From: Azospirillum oleiclasticum
GTDB taxonomy: Bacteria > Pseudomonadota > Alphaproteobacteria > Azospirillales > Azospirillaceae
DNA: 64,000 nucleotides
NCBI RefSeq assembly: GCF_013423485.1
Contig: NZ_JABFFR010000003.1
Span: 1-64,000 of the forward strand
Reading direction: 5' to 3'
How positions within the stretch are numbered: the first letter of the stretch is position 1; each line of letters starts with the position of its first letter. Shown piece after piece: positions 41,068-50,420 of this stretch. Under the pieces are notes generated by a model. It had not been told where the DNA came from. It saw only the letters and a program-made list of their open reading frames with translations, and did not search any database. The position numbers and the translations under genes were made by a program.

Positions 41068-41811
41068 TCACCGGCCGGCGTAGACCGTGCCGGTGCCGAT
41101 CCCGGCGATCTCCAGCAGCAGCTTCGACAGGATCGCGTCCGCGAAGGACTCGAAGCTGACCGCGGGAACCAGGAAGGCACCCGGCCCGCCGATCACGTTG
41201 TCGCGGTAGTAGAGGTCGAGGTTGGGCGTCGTCGGGCCGCCCCAGGGGTTGGGGCGGTCGTTGAGGATCGGCAGGCCGTTGATGGTGATGCCGGCGGCCA
41301 GCGCTGCGTCGCGGGCGTCCTGCACCGCACGGCCGCGGTTGTTCACCCCGTCGCCCGACACGTCGATGACCCGCCGCGTGCCTTCGAAGCCGTTGCCGTC
41401 GAAGAGGGTCGTCGCGCGGTCGATGGCGGCGCTGATGGATGTCCATTGCGCTGTGCGCAGCGGTGCCTCCTCGAGCGAGCCGACGAAGGACTGTGCGGCG
41501 GCCGGGCCGTCGAGCAGGGTCCAGCCGACGGTCACCCGCTGGTAATGGTCGCCCGCCCATTCCATGTAGGCGACGGCGATGCGCCCCAGAGGTCCGGAGC
41601 GGATGGCGCCGATGACCTTGGGGTTCAGCAGCGCGTCGATGTAGCCGCTGCGCTGGAGCTTCGCCTCCTCCTCATCCACGCTGCCGGAGACATCGACGGC
41701 GAGCACCAGTTCGAGGTCGACCGGAACCTCGGCCTTGGTGGCGGGGGCAGACAGGAGCGGCAGCGCCGCCACGAGGACCGAAACGACCAACGGACGCATG
41801 CGGCGCTCCAT
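41068..41811 (-). CDS. DUF1194 von Willebrand factor A-like secreted protein
   Basis: A 247-residue protein with an N-terminal signal peptide (MRPLVVSVLVAALPLLSAPATKA). A DUF1194 vWA-type domain follows, with the metal-site motif DVSGSVDEEE near residue 40 and DVSGDGVNNRG further on. Such proteins are periplasmic or secreted and of unknown role. It is convergent with the RTX peptidase (four bases apart) and divergent from the deacetylase gene. Two Met codons (41811 and 41799) can start it. Confidence 0.85.
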   Translation of the reverse strand: MERRMRPLVVSVLVAALPLLSAPATKAEVPVDLELVLAVDVSGSVDEEEAKLQRSGYIDALLNPKVIGAIRSGPLGRIAVAYMEWAGDHYQRVTVGWTLLDGPAAAQSFVGSLEEAPLRTAQWTSISAAIDRATTLFDGNGFEGTRRVIDVSGDGVNNRGRAVQDARDAALAAGITINGLPILNDRPNPWGGPTTPNLDLYYRDNVIGGPGAFLVPAVSFESFADAILSKLLLEIAGIGTGTVYAGR

Positions 41812-41876
41812 TCCGTTCGTTCACGTAACCAAGTAAAGTGCGGACTGTGGCGTCCGGCAAGGGGTGTCCTGACAAA

Positions 41877-43016
41877 ATGGAGTCGACCATCCATTCGGAA
41901 CCGCGGCCACTGTTCATCGGGCACGAGATCTACCGGCAATCCAGCTACGGACCGAAACACCCCCTGTCGATCCCGCGTGTCAGCACCTGCGTGGATCTGT
42001 GCCGCGCCATGGGATGGCTGCCCGACGCCCAGTACCGCGACAGCCCGCAGGCGTCGGACGGGGAGATGGCCCGCTTCCACCACGACGACTATCTGGTGGC
42101 ACTCGCCCGCGCCGAGCGGGAGCAGCGCGTGGATGCGGAGACCGGCGCCCGCTACAACCTGGGCAAACTGGAGAATCCGGTCTATCCGGAGATGTACCGG
42201 CGGCCGGCCGTCAGCGCCGGCGCGGCGATCCTGGCGGGGCGCATGCTGGCAGGGGCGCCGGGCGTGATCTACAGCCCGGCCAGCGGCACCCATCACGCCC
42301 GGCCCGACCGCGCCAGCGGCTTCTGCTACACCAACGCGCCGGTGCTGGCGATCCTGGCGATGCTCGACGGTGGCATTGGCCGGGTGCTGTATGTGGACCT
42401 GGACGCCCATCACGGCGACGGGGTGCAGGACGCCTTCGCCGACGACGACCGGGTGCTCACCATCTCCGTGCATGAGGACGGGCGCTGGCCCTTCACGGGG
42501 CCGGTGGAGGACCGCGCCGGCGGCATGGCGCGCAACCTGCCGGTGCCGCCGGGCTTCAACGACAACGAGATGGATTACCTGCTCGACCGCGTGATCCTGC
42601 CGCTCGGTGAAGCCTTCCGGCCGGAAGCGGTGGTGATCCAGAGCGGGGCCGACGCGATCCAGGAGGACCCGCTGAGCCGGCTGGAGCTGTCCAACCGCGC
42701 CCTGTGGCGCGCGGTCGGGGCGGTGGCGCGGCTGGCGGAACGGGTGCTGGTGGTCGGCGGCGGGGGCTACAACCCGTGGTCGGTGGGTCGGGCCTGGGCC
42801 GGGGTGTGGGCGACGCTGAACGGCATCGATCCCGACGTTCCGCCGACCGCCGCGGCCGGGGCGGTGCTGCGCGCGCTCACCTGGTCGCGCGCCGCCGGCC
42901 GCAACCCGCCGGACCATTGGTTCACGACCATCGCCGACACGCCGCGGCCGGGAGTGGTGCGTGACGCGGTGCGGAGCGTTGCCGCGCTTGCCACCGCCGG
43001 TCAGTTCAGCGGATGA
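41877..43016 (+). CDS. Histone deacetylase family (AcuC/acetylpolyamine amidohydrolase-like) protein
   Basis: A 379-residue zinc amidohydrolase. It shows GTHHARPDRASGFCYTN, the catalytic His pair region, and the metal motif DLDAHHGDG (Asp176, His178), with a later Asp in QSGADAIQEDPLS and the GGGGYNP loop. Bacterial members deacetylate proteins (AcuC) or acetylated polyamines; the substrate here cannot be read. A GTG at 41838 could lengthen it by 13 residues, but the ATG at 41877 (MESTIHSEPRPLFIGHEIY) lies closer to where conservation begins. Confidence 0.9.
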   Translation: MESTIHSEPRPLFIGHEIYRQSSYGPKHPLSIPRVSTCVDLCRAMGWLPDAQYRDSPQASDGEMARFHHDDYLVALARAEREQRVDAETGARYNLGKLENPVYPEMYRRPAVSAGAAILAGRMLAGAPGVIYSPASGTHHARPDRASGFCYTNAPVLAILAMLDGGIGRVLYVDLDAHHGDGVQDAFADDDRVLTISVHEDGRWPFTGPVEDRAGGMARNLPVPPGFNDNEMDYLLDRVILPLGEAFRPEAVVIQSGADAIQEDPLSRLELSNRALWRAVGAVARLAERVLVVGGGGYNPWSVGRAWAGVWATLNGIDPDVPPTAAAGAVLRALTWSRAAGRNPPDHWFTTIADTPRPGVVRDAVRSVAALATAGQFSG

Positions 43017-43172
43017 TGTCGCACGTGCAACGGTTCGCAACAACCGTTTCGAATTCTGATCAATTCTGATTCAACCGCGTTGACGATTGCGGTGGAATGC
43101 CCAACGATCCATCATGCGCCGAGTCGGTACGGCACATCGGAGCGGCGGGTTTCGCCGGGACGCGGGACGGAG

Positions 43173-43781
43173 ATGACGACCACCACCCTCCTTCTGATCG
43201 CCATTGCCGTCATCATGATGGTGGCGGTGCCGATGGTCGTCATGATGAAGGATTTCCTGCCGCCGATGATCGAGCGCTCGGCCAACATCGACAAGCTCGA
43301 AAACCGCATCTACGTCCTGCATTCCGAAGCCCACGATCTGCAGGATCGCGTCAACCGCCTGATCGCCAACCGCAATCGCCAGTCTTCCGATCTCCACCGG
43401 GTGGAGAGCGACATCCGGAAGATGGAGAAGGCGATGAACGAGCTCGCCGACCAGCCGCCGCTGTACGTGCACGAGGTGGGTGACCCGCAGGCGGGCCTGC
43501 AGAAATTCACGGTCAATCTCGTGCTCGAACGGGCGTCGGCCAAGGCGCGTACGTCGGGCGACCGGGTGCCGGTCAACCCCATCTGGCGCCAAACCAACGT
43601 CGCGGAGGTCTGGGCCCACAATTTCGAGGAGGCGAAACAGCTGGTCGAGACGGCGTTTCCCTTCAAGCTGGGCTACACGAAGAATTTCGTCGTCAAGGCA
43701 TCGGAGAGCGAACGCGTGGCGGAGCGCGCCCGAAAGGCTGTGGCCGAAGCCGCCACCGCCGGGGAGCCGGCCGAGCCATGA
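43173..43781 (+). CDS. Membrane-anchored coiled-coil protein (first of a pair)
   Basis: A 202-residue protein with one N-terminal membrane helix (TLLLIAIAVIMMVAVPMVVMM) and a predicted coiled coil (IDKLENRIYVLHSEAHDLQDRVNRLI... VESDIRKMEKAMNEL). A small alpha/beta-looking domain follows that contains WAHNFEEAKQLVETAFPF. No family is recognised. Its last four bases overlap the start of the next gene (ATGA), so the two are translationally coupled and their products probably interact. ATG 43173 has GGGACGGAG just upstream; the frame upstream to 43080 is open. Confidence 0.78.
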   Translation: MTTTTLLLIAIAVIMMVAVPMVVMMKDFLPPMIERSANIDKLENRIYVLHSEAHDLQDRVNRLIANRNRQSSDLHRVESDIRKMEKAMNELADQPPLYVHEVGDPQAGLQKFTVNLVLERASAKARTSGDRVPVNPIWRQTNVAEVWAHNFEEAKQLVETAFPFKLGYTKNFVVKASESERVAERARKAVAEAATAGEPAEP

Positions 43782-44335
43782 TGATCAATTTCCTGATCGT
43801 TCTGGCAATCGTCGCGCTGGCCGCTTGGCTCGGCAATCTGTTGCTCGCGGTCGAGGCCGCGGTGTCACAGGCCCAGGCACGGGCGCGATCGGTCAAGAAC
43901 TCCGTGGGCCGTCTGGAGGGCACCATCGTCCGGCTCAAGAGGGAAGAGGAGAACATCAACAAGGAGATCACCGAGATCGTCGAGAAGCTGACGGTGCAGA
44001 GGCGGAAGCAGGCCGAGGTGCAGCAGGCCCTGGCCGATGCGACGCAGCTGAAGCAACGGCCGCGCCTGCTGATCCTCAGCGACCGCCGCAACCCCAACGA
44101 CAAGGATTGGCTGGTGGTGGTGGTCAACAGCCAGATCGCGGAGATCGACGCCTCCCACCCTCTGGCGCAGGACTGGCGCAACGGGCGCGAGTATCTGGTG
44201 TGGGCCGAATCCGAACGTGATGCCATCGAGCGCGCCACACGCCGCTTCAGTGCCAAGCCCGGCTTCACCGTACGCTCCGTGCAGCCGATGAAGGACCCGT
44301 CAGCCGGCATCGCTCGTCCGGCCGCCGCCGGGTGA
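43778..44335 (+). CDS. Membrane-anchored coiled-coil protein (second of a pair)
   Basis: A 185-residue protein with an N-terminal membrane helix (INFLIVLAIVALAAWLGNLLL), a coiled coil (VKNSVGRLEGTIVRLKREEENINKEITEIVEKL) and a C-terminal domain containing WLVVVVNSQIA and REYLVWAESERDAIERATRRF. Its plan mirrors the preceding gene: both end in a domain with an aromatic-rich strand followed by a helix like AERDAI/FEEAKQ. This suggests divergent paralogues or partners. No family is recognised. It is convergent with the RlmL-like gene (15 bases). Confidence 0.78.
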   Translation: MMINFLIVLAIVALAAWLGNLLLAVEAAVSQAQARARSVKNSVGRLEGTIVRLKREEENINKEITEIVEKLTVQRRKQAEVQQALADATQLKQRPRLLILSDRRNPNDKDWLVVVVNSQIAEIDASHPLAQDWRNGREYLVWAESERDAIERATRRFSAKPGFTVRSVQPMKDPSAGIARPAAAG

Positions 44336-44350
44336 CCGGGACGGCACAGC

Positions 44351-45469
44351 TCAGGGCAGCGGGCCGCTGCGGTACAGCGTTACCCGTACGCCCCCGTGGT
44401 TGACGGGCGGCCCCGGCGGTCCGAAGGGCAGGCCGGTGGCCGCCGCCAGTGCCGGATCGCTGGTGATCACCCCGACCCTCCACCCGGAAAAGCGCGCGCG
44501 CAGCGTATCGCCGAAGGCGTGGTAGAGCGGACGCAGCTCCTTGGCCGTGCCGATGCGCGTGCCGTAGGGCGGGTTGGCGATGACGAGCCCCGGCGGCCCC
44601 TCGGGCGGCATCAGGTCGCTGATGGCGTGGTGGCGGAAGTCGGTCAATTCGCCCACACCGGCCCGCTCCGCGTTGGCGCGGCTCATGGCGACGGCACCGG
44701 CGTCGCGGTCGCTGCCGGTGAAGCGCAGGGCGGGGCTGCGGAGTTCCCCCCCGGTCTTCAGCCGGTCCCAGCCGGCCGCATCGAAGCTGGCGAGCCGCTC
44801 GAAGGCGAAGGACCGGCTGCGGCCTGGCTTCAGCCCCGCGGCGATCTCCGCCGCCTCGATCACGAAGGTGCCGGAGCCGCAGAGGGGATCGACCACCGGC
44901 TCGGTGCCGGCGTAGCCGCACTCGCGCAGGAACAGGGCGGCCATGGTCTCGCGCATCGGAGCCTTGTTGACGGCCTCCTTGTGGCCGCGCTTGTGCAGGG
45001 ATTCGCCCGACGTGTCGATGCTGATGGTGCAGAGGTCGTCGTCGATGCGCGCCTTGATGCGCACCGCCGCGTCCGCCGCCGACGGAGCGCCCAGCGTCTC
45101 GCGGATGGCGCGCTCGATGCGCTGGGCGGCGGCACCGGCGTGGTAGATGCGCGAGCCGGTGCAGGACGCCTCCACATGGAACGGCGTGTCGGGCCGCAGG
45201 ATGCCGGCCCAGGCGACCCGCCGCGCCCGTTTGTCGAGCTGGGCCAGATGGAACGCGCGGAAGGCGGCCACCCGCGCCAGCACGCGGTTGGCGCCGCGCG
45301 CCTCCAGATTGATCCGCCAGACCTCCGGCCAGCCGCCGCGGACGGTGACGCCGCCCTTGCCGGGCCGCGGGTCGGTGAAGCCGAGGTCCCGCAGCTCCGC
45401 GCACAGCGCGTGCTCCAGGCCGGGGAAGGTCACCACGTAGATGTCGAAAAGGCCGTCGTCCGTGTCCAT
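44351..45469 (-). CDS. THUMP-domain class I RNA methyltransferase (RlmL/YcbY N-terminal-like)
   Basis: A 372-residue protein. An N-terminal THUMP region (FDIYVVTFPGLEHALCAELRDLGF) precedes a UPF0020 methyltransferase domain with VDPLCGSGTFVIEAAEIAAG (SAM motif I) and the N6/N2-type catalytic motif NPPYG. E. coli RlmL methylates G2445 of 23S rRNA; this shorter single-methyltransferase form is the usual alphaproteobacterial homologue, so rRNA guanine-N2 methylation is likely but not proven. It lies 52 bases after the next upstream methyltransferase gene on the same strand. Confidence 0.9.
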   Translation of the reverse strand: MDTDDGLFDIYVVTFPGLEHALCAELRDLGFTDPRPGKGGVTVRGGWPEVWRINLEARGANRVLARVAAFRAFHLAQLDKRARRVAWAGILRPDTPFHVEASCTGSRIYHAGAAAQRIERAIRETLGAPSAADAAVRIKARIDDDLCTISIDTSGESLHKRGHKEAVNKAPMRETMAALFLRECGYAGTEPVVDPLCGSGTFVIEAAEIAAGLKPGRSRSFAFERLASFDAAGWDRLKTGGELRSPALRFTGSDRDAGAVAMSRANAERAGVGELTDFRHHAISDLMPPEGPPGLVIANPPYGTRIGTAKELRPLYHAFGDTLRARFSGWRVGVITSDPALAAATGLPFGPPGPPVNHGGVRVTLYRSGPLP

Positions 45470-45521
45470 GCCGCCTTCTTAGCGCGGCGGATGGGCGGCG
45501 GCGACGGCTTTCTCCGCGGGA

Positions 45522-46286
45522 TCAGGCGGCGGTGGCGGTAACGGCCATCACGTCGAGCTGGAAGGACCCGTCCTCCTCGATCGCGAAATGCGCCCGCACC
45601 TCCGCCGACGCGGCGCGCTGGAGCGCCCGGATCATGCCGACATGCTCCTCCGGCGTGCGCATGCGCGCGGTCCAGGACGCGAAGTCCAGCCGCAGTTTCC
45701 AGGTGCGACAGGTGTCGACCGTGAAGCCGGCGCGCGACAGCGCGGCCAACCACTCGGCCAGGGTCGGGTTGCGGCTGTGCGACACGTCGCGCAGCAGTTC
45801 CACCGCCTGGATGTGGGTGTCGAGCGGACCGGGGGCTGGAGCGTAGGAATCGATGAACACCGCGGTGGAGCCCGGCGCCAGCACCCGCCGCGCCTCGCGC
45901 AGCCCGGCGTCGAGCACGCGCCAGTGATGGGCGGAGTAGCGGCAGCCCAGGAAATCGAAGCAACCGGCCTCGAAGGGCAGGGATTCGACGGGCGCCTGGA
46001 CGGTGCGGATGTTGGTCAACCCGCGCTCCCCGGCGGTCGCCGCCACCGCGGCCAGCATGTCGGCCGACAGGTCGCAGGCGGTCACCGAGGCCGCGTGCGC
46101 CGCCAGCCGGTAGGCGACGTGGCCGCCGCCGGTGCCGAGATCCAGAGCGTGGTTAGGGCGCTTCGCCCGCACCAGAGCCTCCAGCGCGTCCAGATCCTCG
46201 CCGCGGGCGTGCACCGGGCTTTCCACATAGGCCCGCGCCTGCGGGCTGAACTGGTTCGAAACGACCGACTCGTGATCCTTGGACAT
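45522..46286 (-). CDS. Class I SAM-dependent methyltransferase (UbiE/Coq5-like fold)
   Basis: A 254-residue cytoplasmic methyltransferase with LDLGTGGGHVAYRLA (motif I), ACDLSADMLAAV (motif II) and an FDFLGCRYSAHHW motif IV. It resembles small-molecule methyltransferases; the substrate is unknown. GGAGAAGG lies close before the ATG at 46286. It is divergent from the XRE regulator (95-base spacer), which may control it. Confidence 0.88.
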   Translation of the reverse strand: MSKDHESVVSNQFSPQARAYVESPVHARGEDLDALEALVRAKRPNHALDLGTGGGHVAYRLAAHAASVTACDLSADMLAAVAATAGERGLTNIRTVQAPVESLPFEAGCFDFLGCRYSAHHWRVLDAGLREARRVLAPGSTAVFIDSYAPAPGPLDTHIQAVELLRDVSHSRNPTLAEWLAALSRAGFTVDTCRTWKLRLDFASWTARMRTPEEHVGMIRALQRAASAEVRAHFAIEEDGSFQLDVMAVTATAA

Positions 46287-46381
46287 TGCCTTCTCCGACG
46301 GCTGGCTGGTGGTTCCGCCGCCAGGATGACAGCTCCTCACACCGGTACAAGATGAGCCGTTATCCTGGTATAAGTGTTCCC

Positions 46382-47155
46382 ATGCTCGATCCCGACCAGC
46401 GGCGCCTTTTGGGTGCGTTCGTCCGCGCCCACCGCGAGCGGCTTTCGCCGGAGAACCCGGCCGGCCGCCGCCGGCGCACGCCCGGCCTGCGGCGGGAGGA
46501 ACTGGCGGCGCGGGCGGGGATCAGCGCCACCTGGTGCGCCTGGATCGAGCAGGGGCGGGAGGTGCGCGCCTCCCCCGAGACGCTGGGGCGGCTGGCCCGC
46601 GCGCTGGCCCTGACGCGGGCGGAGCGGGCGCATCTGTTCGAACTAGCCGGCCGCCGCGATCCGGACGCCGCGGCTCCGGAGCCGGCGGACGACGCGCCGC
46701 CCTCCGTCGCCGCCCTGGTCGTGTCGCTGCCGCACCCGGCCTACGGGCTCGACCGGTTCTGGAACGCGAGCTGCTGGAACGAGCCGGCAGCCCGGCTGTT
46801 CCGCGGCTGGCTGGGGGAGGGGCTGCCGCGCAATTTGCTGCGCTTCGTGTTTCTCGACGCCGCCGCCCGCGGCCTCATCCCGGATTGGGAGGCGCGGGCG
46901 CGCCGTCTGCTTGCCGAATTCCGCGTGGATTACGGCCACGCGCTGAACGACCCGCGCATGCGGGCGCTGGTCGAGGGGCTGCGCACGGAAAGCCCCCTCT
47001 TCGCCGCCGCCTGGAGCGAGCAGACGGTGCTGGACCGGGAGGGCGGTGTGCGGCTCTTCGCCGGTCCCGATGGTCGTCCGTTGCGCTTCCGCCAGCACAG
47101 CTTCTGCCCGTCGGACCGGCCGGACCACAAGCTGGTGGTGCTGTTGCCGGCCTGA
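46382..47155 (+). CDS. XRE-family regulator with MmyB-like ligand-binding domain
   Basis: A 257-residue transcription regulator. The N-terminal helix-turn-helix is TPGLRREELAARAGISATWCAWIEQGR. The C-terminal MmyB-like domain (FWNASCWNEPAARLFRGWLG... LLRFVFLDAAAR... FRVDYGHALNDPRM) is PAS-related and thought to bind a fatty acid or similar ligand. Such regulators commonly control the adjacent divergent gene, here a methyltransferase. ATG 46382 is chosen because conservation begins there; upstream codons lie in the divergent promoter. Confidence 0.92.
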   Translation: MLDPDQRRLLGAFVRAHRERLSPENPAGRRRRTPGLRREELAARAGISATWCAWIEQGREVRASPETLGRLARALALTRAERAHLFELAGRRDPDAAAPEPADDAPPSVAALVVSLPHPAYGLDRFWNASCWNEPAARLFRGWLGEGLPRNLLRFVFLDAAARGLIPDWEARARRLLAEFRVDYGHALNDPRMRALVEGLRTESPLFAAAWSEQTVLDREGGVRLFAGPDGRPLRFRQHSFCPSDRPDHKLVVLLPA

Positions 47156-47169
47156 AGCCCGGTGGCCGG

Positions 47170-47964
47170 TTACGGTGCCGACAGCCCCTGCGCCCTGAAC
47201 ACGCCCTTCACCCGCTCGACCAGCGCCTCGTCCGGCGGTTCGGTGTGGGCGAGGCGGTAGGGCAGGCGCAGGGCCCGCCATTTGTGCTCGCCCAGCCGGT
47301 GGAAGGGCAGCACGTCCACCCGCTCCACCACCTCCAGCCCGGCGGTGAACTCCGCCAACCCCTCGATCTCGTCGAAGCGGTCGGTGAGGCCGGGAACCAG
47401 CACGTAGCGCAGCCACACCGCCTTGCCCATCAATGACAGCCGCTCGGCGAACTCCAGCGTCGGGCGCAGATCGCCTCCGGTGAGCGCGCGGTAGGTGCTT
47501 TCCTTGAACGCCTTGATGTCGAGCAGCACGAGGTCGGTGTCGGCCAGCAGCGCGTCGTCGGCGTGCGCGCCGAGAAAGCCCGAGGTGTCGAGTGCGGTGT
47601 GCAGGCCGAGATCCTTGCAGCCGTGCAGGATGGCGGCGGCGAACTCCGGCTGGACCAGCGGCTCCCCGCCGCTCAGCGTGACCCCGCCATGGCCGTGGCG
47701 CAGGAAACCGGCGGTGGAAGCGATGTCGGCCAACACGTCGGCGGCCGTGGTCGGCTTGCCGTCGTGCATGTGCCAGGTGTCGGGGTTGTGGCAGTAGAGG
47801 CAGCGCAGCGGGCAGCCGGCGAAGAACACCACATGCCGCACGCCCGGCCCGTCCACCGTCGCCCCGGTCTCCACCGAGTGGATCCAGCCGGAAACCTTCG
47901 GTGTGGCCGGGGCGGCGGTGCGGGGTGCGGCCCAGGCCACACCCCACGGATCAAGAGAGTCCAT
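47170..47964 (-). CDS. pflA: Pyruvate formate-lyase activating enzyme
   Basis: A 264-residue radical-SAM protein. The cluster motif CPLRCLYC binds the 4Fe-4S cluster, and GGEPLVQPEF is the SAM-binding GGE motif. It abstracts a hydrogen from the active-site Gly of PflB to form the glycyl radical under anaerobic conditions. The N-terminus has about 25 extra residues before the conserved GWIHSVETGATVDGPGVRHVVF. It starts 11 bases after pflB and must be co-transcribed from the FNR-boxed promoter upstream of pflB. Confidence 0.96.
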   Translation of the reverse strand: MDSLDPWGVAWAAPRTAAPATPKVSGWIHSVETGATVDGPGVRHVVFFAGCPLRCLYCHNPDTWHMHDGKPTTAADVLADIASTAGFLRHGHGGVTLSGGEPLVQPEFAAAILHGCKDLGLHTALDTSGFLGAHADDALLADTDLVLLDIKAFKESTYRALTGGDLRPTLEFAERLSLMGKAVWLRYVLVPGLTDRFDEIEGLAEFTAGLEVVERVDVLPFHRLGEHKWRALRLPYRLAHTEPPDEALVERVKGVFRAQGLSAP

Positions 47965-47975
47965 CGTCCGTCCGC

Positions 47976-50261
47976 TCAGTGCTTCTCGTGGAAGGTGCGG
48001 GAGATGACGTCGAGCTGCTGCTCGCGCGTCAGCTTGATGAAGTTCACGGCATAGCCCGACACCCGGATGGTGAGCTGCGGGTACAGCTCCGGATGGTCCA
48101 TGGCGTGCACCAGGGTCTCCCGGTCGAAGACGTTGACGTTGATGTGGTGGCCGCCCTGCGCGAAGTAGCCGTCGAGCAGCCCGACGAGGTTCCCGACCCG
48201 CTCCGGCTCGGTGGGGCCCAGCGCCGAGGGTACGATGGTGAAGGTGTAGCTGATGCCGTCCTGCGCGTGGGCGTAGGGCAGCTTCGCCACGCTCGCCATG
48301 GACGCCACCGCCCCCTTCATGTCGCGCCCGTGCATGGGGTTGGCGCCGGGGGCGAAGGGCTGGCCGGCCTTGCGGCCGTCCGGGGTGTTGCCGGTCTTCT
48401 TGCCATAGACGACGTTGCTGGTGATGGTCAGCACGGACTGGGTGGGAATGGCGTTGCGGTAGGCCTTCTGCTTGCGCAGCGCGGCCATGAAGCGCTCCAC
48501 CAGCCACACGGCGATGGCGTCCACGCGGTCGTCGTTGTTGCCGAAGGCGGGGTATTCGCCCTCGACGACGAAGTCGGTGGCGAGCCCGCGTTCGTCGCGC
48601 ACCACCCGCACCGTGGCGTGCCGGATCGCCGACAGGCTGTCGGCCACCACGCTCAACCCCGCGATGCCGCAGGCCATGGTGCGCAGCACGTCGCGGTCGT
48701 GCAGCGCCATCTCCAGCCGCTCGTACATGTACTTGTCGTGCATGAAGTGGATGGTGTTCAGCGCGTTCATGTACGCCTTGGCCAGCCATTCCATCATCGG
48801 AACGAAGCTTTCCATCACAGCGTCGTAGGTCAGAACGTCACCGGTGACGGGGGCGAGCGCCGGGCCGATCTGCTCGCCGGTCACTTCGTCGCGGCCGCCA
48901 TTGATGGCGTAGAGCAGCGTCTTGGCGAGGTTGGCGCGGGCGCCGAAGAACTGCATCTGCTTGCCGATTCGCATCGCCGAAACGCAGCAGGCGATGGCGT
49001 AGTCGTCTCCCCACAGGGGCCGCATCAGCTCGTCGCTCTCATATTGGACGGAGCAGGTGCGGATCGACGTTTCGGTACAGAAACGCTTGAAGCCCTCCGG
49101 CAACCGTTCCGACCACAGAACGGTCAGGTTCGGTTCGGGCGCCGGGCCGAGGTCGCGCAGGCTGTTGAGCATGCGGAAGCTGCCGCGGGTGACCAGCGTG
49201 CGCCCGTCCTCCGCCATGCCGCCCAGGCATTCGGTGACCCAGGTGGGGTCGCCGGAGAAGAGCTGGTCATATTCCGGCGTGCGGAGAAAACGCACCATGC
49301 GCAGCTTGATGACGAACTGGTCGATCAACTCCTGCGCCATGCTCTCGTCGATGCGGCCGTCCATCAGGTCGCGCTCGACGTAGATGTCGAGGAAGCTGGA
49401 GACGCGGCCCAGTGACATGGCCGCCCCGTTGGCCTCCTTCACCGCGGCGAGGTAGGCGAGGTAGGTCCACTGCACCGCCTCGTGCGCCGTGGCGGCGGGG
49501 CGGGTGACGTCGAAGCCGTAGGACGCGGCCATGGTGACCAGTTCCTCCAGCGCGCGGATCTGCTCGGTGATCTCCTCGCGCAGGCGCAGCGTCTCCTCGT
49601 CCAACCGATCCAGCTCCAGGGAGGCGAACTGCGCCCGCTTGTCGGCGGTCAGCCGGGCGGCGCCGTAGAGCGCCAGGCGGCGGTAGTCGCCGATGATCCG
49701 GCCACGGCCGTAGGCGTCGGGCAGACCGGTGATGACGCCGGACTTGCGGCAGCGCAGCGACTCCTCGCTGTAGGCGTCGAAGACGCCATCGTTGTGGGTC
49801 TTGCGCAGGGAGGGGAAGACCTCCTCCAGTTTCGGCGACGGGGTGAAGCCGTAGGCCTCCAGCCCCGCCTTGACCATCCGCCAGCCGCCGAACGGCATCA
49901 TGGCGCGCTTGAGCGGCTTGTCGGTCTGCAGGCCGACGATCAGTTCCAGCGCCGGGTCGATGTAGCCCGGAGCGTGGGCGGTGATGGACGAGAATGTCTC
50001 CGTGTCCACATCCAGCACGCCACCCTTGGACGCGCGCTCCGCCTTCAGCAGCTCGGCCACCTTCGACCACAGGGCCCGGGTGCGGGCGGTCGGGCCGGCG
50101 AGGAAGGATGCGTCGCCGTGATAGGGCGTGACGTTGCGCAGGATGAAGTCGCGGACATCGACCTCCCGCTGCCAGGAACCGGCGGCGAAGCCGCGCCAGG
50201 GGGCTGCGGCGGTGGATTCGTCGGTCGCCGGGACCAGCGGTTCGGTCAGAAGGGTGTCCAT
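47976..50261 (-). CDS. pflB: Formate C-acetyltransferase (pyruvate formate-lyase)
   Basis: A 761-residue glycyl-radical enzyme cleaving pyruvate with CoA to acetyl-CoA and formate. The paired catalytic cysteines are in ACCVSAM (Cys425-Cys426). The radical Gly is in [10 protein letters not shown] near Gly736, 26 residues from the end, as in E. coli. ATG 50261 begins [13 protein letters not shown]; the frame is open to 50339. An FNR-type box lies about 110 bases upstream. The gene implies mixed-acid-type fermentation or anaerobic pyruvate use in an otherwise respiratory group. Confidence 0.97.
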   Translation of the reverse strand: MDTLLTEPLVPATDESTAAAPWRGFAAGSWQREVDVRDFILRNVTPYHGDASFLAGPTARTRALWSKVAELLKAERASKGGVLDVDTETFSSITAHAPGYIDPALELIVGLQTDKPLKRAMMPFGGWRMVKAGLEAYGFTPSPKLEEVFPSLRKTHNDGVFDAYSEESLRCRKSGVITGLPDAYGRGRIIGDYRRLALYGAARLTADKRAQFASLELDRLDEETLRLREEITEQIRALEELVTMAASYGFDVTRPAATAHEAVQWTYLAYLAAVKEANGAAMSLGRVSSFLDIYVERDLMDGRIDESMAQELIDQFVIKLRMVRFLRTPEYDQLFSGDPTWVTECLGGMAEDGRTLVTRGSFRMLNSLRDLGPAPEPNLTVLWSERLPEGFKRFCTETSIRTCSVQYESDELMRPLWGDDYAIACCVSAMRIGKQMQFFGARANLAKTLLYAINGGRDEVTGEQIGPALAPVTGDVLTYDAVMESFVPMMEWLAKAYMNALNTIHFMHDKYMYERLEMALHDRDVLRTMACGIAGLSVVADSLSAIRHATVRVVRDERGLATDFVVEGEYPAFGNNDDRVDAIAVWLVERFMAALRKQKAYRNAIPTQSVLTITSNVVYGKKTGNTPDGRKAGQPFAPGANPMHGRDMKGAVASMASVAKLPYAHAQDGISYTFTIVPSALGPTEPERVGNLVGLLDGYFAQGGHHINVNVFDRETLVHAMDHPELYPQLTIRVSGYAVNFIKLTREQQLDVISRTFHEKH

Positions 50262-50368
50262 GATCGAGGCCTCCCCATACGGGCAGGGGCGCGGACCGCC
50301 GCACCCCGGATGGAACGTTTCCATTGTTGCTCCGCCCACGTGATTATCATTCCCGCGGAGCGAGGGCC

Positions 50369-50382
50369 TTGATCCGGATCAG
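50369..50382. promoter_or_regulatory. FNR/FixK-type box upstream of pflBA
   Basis: TTGATCCGGATCAG matches the FNR/FixK consensus TTGAT-N4-ATCAA at all but the last base. It lies 108 bases upstream of the pflB start in the only gap that could hold the operon's promoter. It implies activation under low oxygen. Confidence 0.75.
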
Positions 50383-50420
50383 TTTCTGGTATTACCACAT
50401 CGAATGGCAGGCGAACGATT

